From positions 1 to 36,347 of the forward strand of contig JAFGQW010000147.1 of NCBI GenBank assembly GCA_016935485.1: a DNA stretch of 36,347 bases, written 5' to 3'. Source of the DNA: Planctomycetota bacterium (GTDB lineage: Bacteria; Planctomycetota; JAFGQW01). Shown one piece after another: positions 8,757-18,600 of this stretch; positions within the stretch are counted from its first letter, which is position 1, and every line of letters begins with the position of its first letter. Both the position numbers and the translations under genes were made by a program. A model generated the notes under the pieces. That model did not search any database. It was not told the DNA's origin and saw nothing but the letters and a program-made list of their open reading frames with translations.

Positions 8757-10352
8757 TTAAAAGAACTTACGCCGTTTACTTCGCAGTCCTGCCGCAGCGC
8801 TGGCGAGGACGGCGGCCAGCCCGAGCACCGCACACGAGACTGCGAATGCGTCGCCTGCGACCGTGTACACCGCCGGCCGCGTGCGCACCGGCACCCGGCA
8901 GCGGAGCACGCCGCCCACGCCCCGGTCGCGCCCGGCCCGATCCCGCACCCGGGCCACCACGTCACCGCGCGCGTCGATCAGGCAGCTGATCCCGCTGTTG
9001 GTCGCCCGGACCAGGCTCACCCGGTTCTCCACCGCGCGAAACCGGGCGATCCCGAGCAGCTGATCGAACTCCGCCGACTCCCCGAACCACGCCTCGTTCG
9101 TCAGGTTCACCAGGAAGCGCGCCCCGCCGGCCACCATGCGGCACGCGGTGCGCGCGTGGATCACGTCGAAGCACACCAACGCACCGAAGGACCAGCTCTC
9201 CTCGGGGCCGAAACGGAACACCACGGGCTCGCGGCCGGCGATCATCTTCATGTCGAAGCCAGCGTAGCGCTCGAGAATGTCGCCCACGAACCGGAGCCCC
9301 AGCGGAATGTACTCGGCCCATGGAATCGGGTGGAGCTTGTCGTAACGCCCGCTCTCCCGGCCGTCGCGGGTGAACAGGATCGCGCTGTTGTGGAAGGGTG
9401 GATACGGCGCGCCCCGGCGCAGCGGCTCGGTGTAGTAAAGCGTGCCGAGCAGCAGCGCCGTGCGATAGCGGGCGCGGGCCAGCGTGGCGAACGCCAGGCG
9501 GTTGGCGCCATACGGCGGGTCATCGCCCGGGCCCAGCGGATAGAGCGGCGCCGGATTCATGGTCTCCGCCCACACGATGAGGTCGGGCCGCGGGTCGGCG
9601 CCGGCCGCCTCGAGCGACAGCCGGTCGTTGCGCTCGAAGACCTCACGGCCCTCCACGGCGACGGCGCTGTCCTTCAAGGCCTGCGGGATGTTGGGCTGCA
9701 CGGCGGCGACCCAGGGGCCGTCCTCCCGAGCGGCGCCGCCGAACTGGCGACCGCGCATCTCGCCGTAGACGAGTGTCGCGATAGCGAGCGCCGCCCAGAG
9801 TCCGAGCGGCGCGAGGAGCCCGCGCCGTGGGCGCTCGCGGGCGTCCCACGCCGCGGCGATCACCGCGGCAGAAAGCGCCGTCAGGAAGGTGACGCCATGC
9901 ACGCCGGTGACATCGGCGATCTGGATGAGGCGGGTGCGCTCGACCTGGCTGTAGCCGACCATCAGCCAGGGAATCCCGGTGAAGAGCCGGCCGATCAGAA
10001 GGTCCCCCCCGACCCACGCGGCGGCCACCAGCACCGGCCCGAACCGGTTCCGAAGCACACAGACCGCCCGGAGCACCGGCCCAAGCGCCGCGTAGAAGAG
10101 CCCGAAGTAGAGCGCGACCGCGATCCAGCCGACCGCCGTGGGCACGGTGAGCCAGGACATCGCGAGGGCCGCCGAGACGAGCCCGAACGCTCCACCGGCC
10201 GCCGCCGCGCCGCCCGGCGTGCTCCGCCCGAGCGCCCGGAAAAGCGGTGCCAGCCCCACCCAGCCGAGCGGCCACAGGGCAGCGGGCGGAAAGGCGAGCG
10301 CGACCAGGAAGCCCGACAGGGCTCCCGACAGGAGGGCAAGCAGCACGGACAC
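8757..10352 (-). CDS. lnt: Apolipoprotein N-acyltransferase
   Basis: N-terminal multi-TM then nitrilase domain with WAETMNP, YDKLHPIPWAEYIPLG, LVCFDVIH (E-K-C) and LVNLTNEAWFGES. GTG start at 10352 chosen because MSVLLALLSGALSGFLVALAFPP is a typical Lnt N-terminus. Confidence 0.93.
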   Translation of the reverse strand: MSVLLALLSGALSGFLVALAFPPAALWPLGWVGLAPLFRALGRSTPGGAAAAGGAFGLVSAALAMSWLTVPTAVGWIAVALYFGLFYAALGPVLRAVCVLRNRFGPVLVAAAWVGGDLLIGRLFTGIPWLMVGYSQVERTRLIQIADVTGVHGVTFLTALSAAVIAAAWDARERPRRGLLAPLGLWAALAIATLVYGEMRGRQFGGAAREDGPWVAAVQPNIPQALKDSAVAVEGREVFERNDRLSLEAAGADPRPDLIVWAETMNPAPLYPLGPGDDPPYGANRLAFATLARARYRTALLLGTLYYTEPLRRGAPYPPFHNSAILFTRDGRESGRYDKLHPIPWAEYIPLGLRFVGDILERYAGFDMKMIAGREPVVFRFGPEESWSFGALVCFDVIHARTACRMVAGGARFLVNLTNEAWFGESAEFDQLLGIARFRAVENRVSLVRATNSGISCLIDARGDVVARVRDRAGRDRGVGGVLRCRVPVRTRPAVYTVAGDAFAVSCAVLGLAAVLASAAAGLRSKRRKFF

Positions 10353-10542
10353 GGTCGAGGACTCCCGACGGGTTCGCCGCCCGCCGGGGCCGGCGAACGC
10401 GCGCGGTGGCCGGAATCCGAGAATGCGCCTATCCGTATGCGCTCCGGCCCCGTACCATGCCGGCGGGCCGAGTGGGCCGGGACCTCGGGTCCGCGCTCCG
10501 CGGAAACCGGCCCTCCGGGCCCCGGAGGCGAGAACGACCGGA

Positions 10543-12054
10543 ATGCGGGAGAAGCATAGCGTGGGTTGCGCACTCCGCCCACCGCATTGCCCGGCGCCCC
10601 GCGGCGGCGGTTGCGCGCACGCACCGCGCGCCACACGCCTCGCGCGGCGGGCCGCCGCTTTTCTTCTGCTGTATCTCGCCGCCGGCTGCGAGCGCTCGGA
10701 GCCGGTCCCACCGCCGAGCGGGAACCCGGCGGACCGCGGCAACCCCGGCCGGATCGAGGCGGGGCCTGTGCCGGCGCGCGTCGAGCCGCTCCGGCGCGGA
10801 CCGATCTCCCACACCCTGACGACCACCGGAGATCTCGCCGCCGAGGCGTGGACCGACGTGGTGGTGCGGCGCGCTGGCGTCGTCGAGGAGCTGCTGGTCG
10901 AGGAAGGCAGCGCCGTGCGGGCGGGCGACCGCCTCCTCGTGCTGGACCGCCGGGAGGCCGAGATCCTGGTGGAGCAGGCCCGCACCGAGGCGGTGGAGGC
11001 GGCCAAGCGCGCAGAGCTCGCCCGGCTCGCCGAGACCGAGGCCGACAACGCGGTGGAGCAGGCGCGCATCGCCGCGGAGCGGGCGACTTCGGAGCACGAG
11101 CGCTACCGCAGGCTGAGCGGCGGGCTGGTCCGCCAGGAGGAGCTCGAGACGCGCGACTACGAGATGCGCCGGGCCCGGCTCGCACTCGAGACGGCCCGCA
11201 ACGAGCGGCGCAAGGCCACGGTCAACGCGGCCATCGCCGAGACGGCGGCCGCCACCGCCGGGCTCCGGTGCGAGCGCGCCCAGTTGGACCTGGACTACAC
11301 GGTGCTGAGCGCGCCGCTCGCGGGCGTGGTCAGCGCCCGGTACGTGCAGCGCGGCCAGTTCCTGGCCGCCCACACGCGCGCCTTCACGCTCGTCGACCCG
11401 CACGACCTCAAGCTCGAGGTCAACCTGCCGCAGCGCTACCTGCCGCTGCTCCAGCCCGCGCTGCCGGTACGGCTCGAGAACGAGGCGTTCCCGAACGAGG
11501 TGTTTGCCGCCCGCATCGAGCGCATCAGTCCGGTGGTGGGTGAGAAGGGCACCGTGAAGGTAACGATCCGCGTCCCGCCGGCCGAGCTCAGGCTGCGCCC
11601 GGGGATGTACGTGTCGGCCCGGATCGTCATCGACACCCGCCCGCACGCGCTGCTGGCCTCCAAGCGGGGCGTCCAGTACACGGCGCTGGGAGAGACGCCG
11701 CACGTGTTCGTCGTGCGCGACGGCAGAGCCTGGAAGCTTCCGGTCGCGATCGGCTACCGCGAGGCGGACACCCTGGAGGTGATCCCGATTGCGGTGCCGG
11801 CCGGCCTGGCGCCGGTGTACGCGGAGCTCCCGCTCGCCGGCGGCCCGCTGTTCCTGCCCGCCTCCTTGCTCGTCGTCACCGAACAGGACGTTGTCGTCGT
11901 AGCCGGCCAGGACCGCCTCAAGGGCGGCGAGTTGGTCAGCATCGTCGAAGAACACGCCCCGGCGGGAAGCGCACCCCCCGAACCGCCCGCCGCTCCGGAA
12001 GGGGCGTCCGCGGCGGGCGGCACCGCCGCGCCGTCGGGCGCCCGTCGGCCATGA
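10543..12054 (+). CDS. RND efflux periplasmic adaptor (membrane fusion protein), lipoprotein type
   Basis: Lipobox-like LLLYLAAGC; biotinyl-lipoyl/hairpin organisation (VEELLVEEGSAVRAGDRLLVLDRREAE...YTVLSAPLAGVVSARYVQRGQFLA). Start uncertain (ATG 10543 or GTG 10561). Confidence 0.9.
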   Translation: MREKHSVGCALRPPHCPAPRGGGCAHAPRATRLARRAAAFLLLYLAAGCERSEPVPPPSGNPADRGNPGRIEAGPVPARVEPLRRGPISHTLTTTGDLAAEAWTDVVVRRAGVVEELLVEEGSAVRAGDRLLVLDRREAEILVEQARTEAVEAAKRAELARLAETEADNAVEQARIAAERATSEHERYRRLSGGLVRQEELETRDYEMRRARLALETARNERRKATVNAAIAETAAATAGLRCERAQLDLDYTVLSAPLAGVVSARYVQRGQFLAAHTRAFTLVDPHDLKLEVNLPQRYLPLLQPALPVRLENEAFPNEVFAARIERISPVVGEKGTVKVTIRVPPAELRLRPGMYVSARIVIDTRPHALLASKRGVQYTALGETPHVFVVRDGRAWKLPVAIGYREADTLEVIPIAVPAGLAPVYAELPLAGGPLFLPASLLVVTEQDVVVVAGQDRLKGGELVSIVEEHAPAGSAPPEPPAAPEGASAAGGTAAPSGARRP

Positions 12055-15000
12055 CGCTCCGGCCGGATCCTGCCGCACGGGTCACCTCGATCTTCCGGCT
12101 CGCCACGGATCGCCCCGTGGCCGTGTCCATGTGCGTAGTGGCGGTCCTGGTGTTCGGGGTGTTGTCGGCCCGCAAGCTCCCGATCGACCTCATGCCGGAG
12201 ATCAACTACCCGACGGTCACCGTCCGCACGGAGTACGCCGGGGCGGCGCCGGCCGAGGTCGAGGACCGCGTCACCCGGCGCATCGAGGGAGCGCTGGCAG
12301 TGCTGAGCAACCTGGTGGCCATCCGTTCCGCGAGCCGCGCCGGGCGGAGCGACGTGATCCTGGAGTTCAACTGGAAGACCCCGATGAAGTGGATCACGCA
12401 GGACATCCGCGAGAAGCTCGACCGGACGGTGCTGCCCCGCGAGGTCGATCCCCCCACGATCCTGCGCTACGACCCGAGCCAGGAGCCGGTGATGCGGATC
12501 GCGCTCACGAGCGACCGCCTCGATCTGGTGGCGCTCCGCGAGCTGGCCGAGCGCGAGGTGGAGTGGCGTCTGGAACAGGTCGACGGCGTGGCGGACGTGA
12601 AGATCCGCGGCGGTCTCGAGAAGGAGATCCGCATCGCCGCCGACCCGGACCTGCTCGGCCGCTACGGGCTGACGACGGAGGGCATCGCAGCGCGGCTAGC
12701 CGAGGAGAACATCAACCTCGCCAGCGGGCTGCTCAAGGAAGGCGACACGGAGTACCTGGTGCGGAGCCTGAACGAGTTCCGGTCCGTCGAGGAGATCCGG
12801 GCGCTGACCCTGACCTACCAGAACGGGGTAGCGGTGCCGCTCTCCGAGGTGGCCGCGATCGCCGTCACCCACAAGGAGCGCGACATCATCACCCGGCTTG
12901 ACGGGCGCGAGAGCGTCGAGTTGCTCCTCTTCAAGGAGGCCGGGGCGAACACCGTCGGGGTGGCCGCGGAGGTGCGCCGCCGCCTGTTCGGGACCGAGGC
13001 GCAGCACGCGGCCCTGGCGCGCCGCGACCGGGAGGACGCGCAGCGGCGCGAGCAGCTCGCGCGCGGCGAGACCCCGCCGCGGGACCGGGGCGGCCGCGGC
13101 GCGCGCCGGGAGCCCCACGGGCCGGGGGGAGGCCGGCCCGGCGACGAGACCGACGCCGGCGCCGCCGTGGACTACGTGCTCCGCTACGTGCCCGCGGGCA
13201 CGCACGCCGCGGTGCTGAGCGACCAGTCGCTATTCATCACCGCCAGCATTCGCGAGGTGGTCCTAGCGGCGATCTACGGCGGGCTGCTCGCCGCCGCCCT
13301 CCTCTACCTCTTCCTCAGGCGCCTCCAGCCCACGCTCATCGTGGTCGCCGCGATCCCGATCAGCGTCGGCGTGACCTTCGCGCCCATGTTCCTCGGCGGC
13401 ATCACGCTCAACATCATGTCGCTGGGCGGGCTCGCCATGGGCATCGGCATGCTGGTGGACAACTCGATCGTCGTGACCGAGAGCATCTTCCGCTGCCGCC
13501 AGGAGGGCGACGACGTGCGGACGGCGGCGCTGCGCGGCGTGCGCGAGGTGGGCGGCGCGGTCACCGCCTCCACCCTGACCACCGTCGCGGTCTTCCTGCC
13601 GATCGTGTTCGTCAAGGGCGTGGCCGGCCAGGTCTTCCGCGACCACGCGCTCACGGTGGTCTTCAGCTTGCTGGCCTCGCTCGTCGTGGCGCTGTTCGTC
13701 GTGCCGATGCTCGCCGCACGTGGCGCGCGCCGCGGTGCGCGGCCAGGCGGGCGCCAGCACCTGGGGGCGCTCTTGTCGGCGCCGCTGGCGCTCCGGAACC
13801 TGACCGGCACGCTCCGCCTGTTCGGCCGCCGACCGCTCCCCCTCGCCGTCGCGCGGCTCGCGGTCCACGCGCTCCTCCTGCCCGTCCAGCTCGCCCTCGA
13901 AGTCGTCGGGCGCGTGCTCGCCGCGCTCGCCATCCTCGCCGCCGTCGTGCTGCTCGCCGCCGCTTGGCTGGCCGGCCAGGCCGCCGGGCCGCCCGTCCGG
14001 TTCCTGCTGGTGACGCCGTTTCAGGCCGCCTACGGCGCGATCGAGCGCCTCTACCCGCCGCTTCTCCGTCTGGCGCTCCGCGCGCGCCTACTCGTCGTGC
14101 TCGCCTGCGTGGCGCTCGTCGTGCTCGCGGTCGAGCTCGTGCCGCACCTGGGAATCGACCTCATTCCGGAGGCGCACCAGGGCGAGTTCACGATCCGCGC
14201 CGCGCTGCCGCTCGGCACGCCGGTCGAACGTACGGACCGGATCCTCGCCCCGCTCGGCGACGCGGTCCTCGCGCTCGAGGAGGTGGCGAGCGTGGCACTG
14301 GCCAGCGGAGTGGCGCGCGACGAGATCGCGGACTCCGACGAGGGCGAGCACACGGCGCGCGCGCTCGTCCGCCTCGCCCGCGACCGCGGGGACGCCGCGA
14401 CCGCGGCCGCCGTCCGGGCCCGGATCCGCACGCTGGCCGCCGGGAACCCCGAGCTGAGCGGCGCCCCGCAGTTCGTCAGTCCGAGCCTCTTCGTCACGCA
14501 CACGCCGGTCGAGGTGATCTTGAAGGGCCACCACCTCGCGGAGCTCCAGCGCGCGGCAAGCCGGGTGGAAGCCTGGCTCGCGGGACCGGAGTTTCCCGAG
14601 CTGCGCGACGTGCGCACCAGCATCCGCACCGGCAATCCCGAGGTGCTGATCGTCTTCGATCGCCGCAAGCTCGTCGACCTCGGGCTCGGCCTCGAGACGG
14701 CGGCGCGCCGGATCCGGACCGCCCTCCAGGGAAGCGTCGCCACGCGTTTCAACGACCGCGACCGAAAGGTGGATCTCCTCGTTCGGCTCGACGAGCGGAT
14801 CCAGGGGAGTCTCCAGGCGCTGCGCGGCATGGTCATCAACCCCGAGGATCCCTACCCGCGCCCGCTGGAGGACGTGGCCGAGGTGCGGCTCGACACCGGC
14901 CCCGCCGAGATCCTGCGCGTCGACCAGCAGCGCGCCGCCGTCGTGCGCGGCAACGTCGAGGGCATCGATCTCGGCCGCCTGAGCGCGCGCATCGAGGCGG

Positions 15001-15620
15001 GGCTCAGGCGCCTGGAGGCGGAGGAGCGCGGCATCGTCACCGAGGTCGGCGGCCAGAATGCCGAGCGCAAGGCCGCCACGAAGAGCCTGGCCCTGGCGCT
15101 GCTGCTCGCGCTCTTCCTGGTCTACGTGGTGATGGCCTCCCAGTTCGAGAACCTGCTTCATCCCTTCGTGATCCTGCTCACCTTCCCGCTGGCCACCGTG
15201 GGCGCGGTGCCCGCGCTCTACCTGCTCGAGCTCCGCCTGAGCGTGGTGGTGGGCATCGGGGCGATCATGCTGTCGGGGATCGTGGTCAACGACGCGATCG
15301 TGCTCGTCGACTACGTCAACCAGCTGCGGCGGCGCGGCCTGGAGCGGCGCGCCGCGCTGCTCGAGGCCGGGCGGGTGCGGCTGCGCCCCATCCTGATGAC
15401 CACGCTCACCACAATGCTCGGCCTCCTGCCGCTGACCGGCCTGCTGCCGTGGCTGCCGGGATTCGGCACGGGCGAGGGCGTGGAGCTCCGGGCGCCGATG
15501 GCGGTCACCGTCATCGCGGGGCTCGCTTCGGCCACTGTGCTCACCCTGGTGGTGATCCCCGTGGTCTACGACCTCCTGGATGTCCGCGGCCGCCGGGCGG
15601 CGCCAGGAGAGCCGGCATGA
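12051..15620 (+). CDS. Efflux RND transporter permease subunit (AcrB/MdtB/CzcA-like), first of two
   Basis: RPVAVSMCVVAVLVFGVLSARKLPIDLMPEINYPTVTVRTEYAGAAPAEVEDRVTRRIEGAL; GIGMLVDNSIVVTESIF; RPILMTTLTTMLGLLPL. 4-nt overlap with the adaptor gene. Confidence 0.95.
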   Translation: MTLRPDPAARVTSIFRLATDRPVAVSMCVVAVLVFGVLSARKLPIDLMPEINYPTVTVRTEYAGAAPAEVEDRVTRRIEGALAVLSNLVAIRSASRAGRSDVILEFNWKTPMKWITQDIREKLDRTVLPREVDPPTILRYDPSQEPVMRIALTSDRLDLVALRELAEREVEWRLEQVDGVADVKIRGGLEKEIRIAADPDLLGRYGLTTEGIAARLAEENINLASGLLKEGDTEYLVRSLNEFRSVEEIRALTLTYQNGVAVPLSEVAAIAVTHKERDIITRLDGRESVELLLFKEAGANTVGVAAEVRRRLFGTEAQHAALARRDREDAQRREQLARGETPPRDRGGRGARREPHGPGGGRPGDETDAGAAVDYVLRYVPAGTHAAVLSDQSLFITASIREVVLAAIYGGLLAAALLYLFLRRLQPTLIVVAAIPISVGVTFAPMFLGGITLNIMSLGGLAMGIGMLVDNSIVVTESIFRCRQEGDDVRTAALRGVREVGGAVTASTLTTVAVFLPIVFVKGVAGQVFRDHALTVVFSLLASLVVALFVVPMLAARGARRGARPGGRQHLGALLSAPLALRNLTGTLRLFGRRPLPLAVARLAVHALLLPVQLALEVVGRVLAALAILAAVVLLAAAWLAGQAAGPPVRFLLVTPFQAAYGAIERLYPPLLRLALRARLLVVLACVALVVLAVELVPHLGIDLIPEAHQGEFTIRAALPLGTPVERTDRILAPLGDAVLALEEVASVALASGVARDEIADSDEGEHTARALVRLARDRGDAATAAAVRARIRTLAAGNPELSGAPQFVSPSLFVTHTPVEVILKGHHLAELQRAASRVEAWLAGPEFPELRDVRTSIRTGNPEVLIVFDRRKLVDLGLGLETAARRIRTALQGSVATRFNDRDRKVDLLVRLDERIQGSLQALRGMVINPEDPYPRPLEDVAEVRLDTGPAEILRVDQQRAAVVRGNVEGIDLGRLSARIEAGLRRLEAEERGIVTEVGGQNAERKAATKSLALALLLALFLVYVVMASQFENLLHPFVILLTFPLATVGAVPALYLLELRLSVVVGIGAIMLSGIVVNDAIVLVDYVNQLRRRGLERRAALLEAGRVRLRPILMTTLTTMLGLLPLTGLLPWLPGFGTGEGVELRAPMAVTVIAGLASATVLTLVVIPVVYDLLDVRGRRAAPGEPA

Positions 15621-18600
15621 AGCCGCCCGACGGCCGCGGCGGCTTCGTCGGCCTGACGCTCCGGCGCCCGGTGACCGTGCTCATGGGGCTCGCCGCCGCG
15701 CTCGCGGTGGCGGGATTCGCGCTCGTCGACATGCCGATCGAGCTCGTGCCCGAAGGCATCCTCGGCGGCCGCACCCTGCACCTGTCGGTGGCTTACCCCG
15801 GCGCGAGCCCGCGCGAGATCGAAGAGGAGATCTTGAAACCGATCGAGGAGGCGATCGGCAGCGTGCCCGACGTGCGGGAGATCCAGGCCTGGGCCGCCGA
15901 GAACGAGGGCACCGTGCAGGTGACCTTCACGGCAGGTGCCGATCTCGATCTCGGCTACGCCGAGGTCCGCGACCGCATGGAACGAATCAAGCACCGCTTG
16001 CCCGCGCAGGCCGACCGCTACGCGCTGCGCCGGCGGGGCGGCAGTTCGGGCGACATCCCGATCGTCTGGCTCGGCCTCCACTTCGAGCGGGATCTCCGCG
16101 AGGTGAGCCCGCTGGTGGACGACATCGTACGCCGCAAGCTCGAGCGCATCGACGGCGTGGCGAGCGTGCGCATCTGGGGGCTCGCGGCCGAGGAGGTGCG
16201 GATCGAGGTGGACCCGGACGCCGTGCGGGCCCACGGCGTCGACCTTTACGCGCTCGTCCAGCGGCTGCGCGGGGAAAGCGGCGCCGACACCGGCGGCGGC
16301 CACGTCTTCGAGGGCCCGCGCAAGTACCACGTGCGCTCGCTCACGCGGCTGAGGAGCCTGGAGGAAGCACGGCAGTTCCCGGTCGCGCCGGGCCTCAGAC
16401 TGGGCGACATCGCCGCGGTCCAGAAGGCGTATGCGCTCCAGCACTACGCGTTCCGGGCGCTCGGCAAGCCGGCGGTGGGCGTGGCGGTCTTCAAGGAGTC
16501 GATGGCGAACACGGCCACGGTTGCGGACCGCATCGCCGCCGCGCTCGAGCACGACATCCGGACGGATCCCCGCCTCGGCGGGATCGCGTTCACGATCTTC
16601 TGGAACCAGGGCACCTGGATCCGGGCGAGCTTGAACCAGCTGCGCGACACCGCGGTCTGGGGTGCGCTCTTCGCGCTCGCCATCCTGTACGTCTTCCTCC
16701 GGCGGGTCCGGATGACGCTGCTGATCACCGCCGCGATCCCCATCTCCGCCCTGATCGGGCTCGGCGCCCTCTACTTCAGCGGCAAGACCCTCAACATGCT
16801 GTCGCTCATGGGCTTCACCCTGGCCGTGGGCATGCTGGTCGACAACTCGGTGGTGGTCGTGGAGAACATCGTGCGGCGGCGCCACGAGGGCGAGCCGCCC
16901 CGCACCGCGGCGCACCGCGGCGCCCGTCAGGTGGGGCTGGCGATCTTCATGTCCACGCTGACCACGCTGGTCGTCTTTCTGCCGTTTCTGTTCATGGCCG
17001 AGTCCGGCCCCAGCCGGAACGTGCTCCTCGAGATCGTGCTGCCGCTGGTGTTCAGTCTCGTCGCCTCGCTCGGGGTGTCGCTCGGCCTCATCCCGCTGGC
17101 GACCGTGGTGGCTGTGCGCCGGGTGGGAGCGGCCGGCGCGCGGCCCGCCGCACGCCTCGGACGGCGACTGGCCGCCGCGTACGAGACCAGCCTCGGCTGG
17201 GTGCTCCGGCACCGCTTCCCGGCGCTGCTGCTCGGCGTGCTGTTCCTCGCCTCGAGCCAGCTGGCGAGCGCGCGGCTGGCGCGCAGCGGCAGCGACTTCG
17301 CCGGGCACGCCTCCTACCGCATCCGCCTCGAGTTCCCGCGCAAGTTCACCCTGGCCGAAGCGAGCGCGGTGGTCGCCGACTACGAGCGCTTCTTCGTCGA
17401 GCGCCTCGAGGCGCTCCGCCTCGACTTCGTGTTCGCCCACTTCACCCGGCGCGACGGCAGCCTCTCGGCGTTTCTCACGAACGTGCCGGGCTGGACTCCG
17501 AAGGCGCTCGCCGCCCGGGTGGAGGGCGAGCTGCCGGTGCACGCCGGAGTGGAGCGCCACGTCCGCTTCGAGGGCCAGGACGAGGAGGCGGATGCGCGCA
17601 CGACGATCCCCATCCACATCTACGGGCCGGACAGCCGCGTGCTCGGCGAGCTGGCGGTGGATCTGAAGCCGCGGCTCGAGGCCGTGCCGGGAGTGGTCGA
17701 GGTCACCACCCAGGAGGAGGCGGGCCGCGAGGAAATCCACCTCCGCGTCGACCGCACGCGCGCCGGCAAGTACGAGGTCGACCCGCGCGCGGTGCTGGGC
17801 AGCGTCGTCTACGCGCTCCAGGGCGCCCGCCTGGCGGACTTCGTCGAGGACGAGCGCGAGATTCCCATGGTGATGCGGTTTCGCGCGGAGGACACCGAGG
17901 GCCTCGAGGCGTTCGAGACCTTCCGGGTCTTCTCCCGCACCGGCGAGGAGATCCCCCTCGAGGCGCTCTCGAGCTACGCGTTCCGCTCCGGCGCCGAGCG
18001 CATCGCCCGGCGCAACCGCCGCACGATGTACGAGCTGCTCGTGCGCGTGGCCGACCCCGAGCGCCTCTGGGCCACGAGCCTCATCGTACAGGACGCCTGC
18101 CGGAGCCTGCCCCTGCCGCCGGGCTACACGTGGGAGCCCGCCGGCAGCGTCGCCGCCATCCAGGACGAGACCCGCGCCATGATCGAACAGGTCGGCTACG
18201 CGGTGCTCTTCGTGTTCCTGCTGATGGGCATCCTGTTCGAATCGCTCGCGCTGCCGGCAAGCGTGCTGGTCACGATCCCGACGGCGATCGTCGGCGGGCT
18301 CTGGGCGCTGGTCGCGACGGGCACCCACCTGGACGTGATCGGCATGATGGGCTTCGTCATCCTGGTCGGCATCGTGGTGAACAACGGCATCGTCATGGTG
18401 GACTTCATCCACCGGCTGCGGCGCGAAGGTGATCCACCCCTGGCGCCGGTGCTCGCACTCCGCGGGCAGCGGCTGAGGCCGATCGCACTCCGGGCGCTGG
18501 CGCCGGAGGCGGCCCTGGCCGCGCTCCGACAGGGCGGTCTCACGCGGCCCGACGCGGTTCGGCTCGGCGCCCACCACCGGCTGCGCCCGGTCCTCATGAC

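Noticed and set aside
8717-8770. AT-rich patch as a mobile element remnant
   Set aside because: Short, with no terminal repeats or transposase; better explained as an UP element plus the lnt 3' end.
13964-15616. 5' extension of the 1623-aa plus ORF (13964-18835)
   Set aside because: The upstream 551 codons are an out-of-frame reading of RND1 (R/P/G-rich); the real RND2 starts at 15617.
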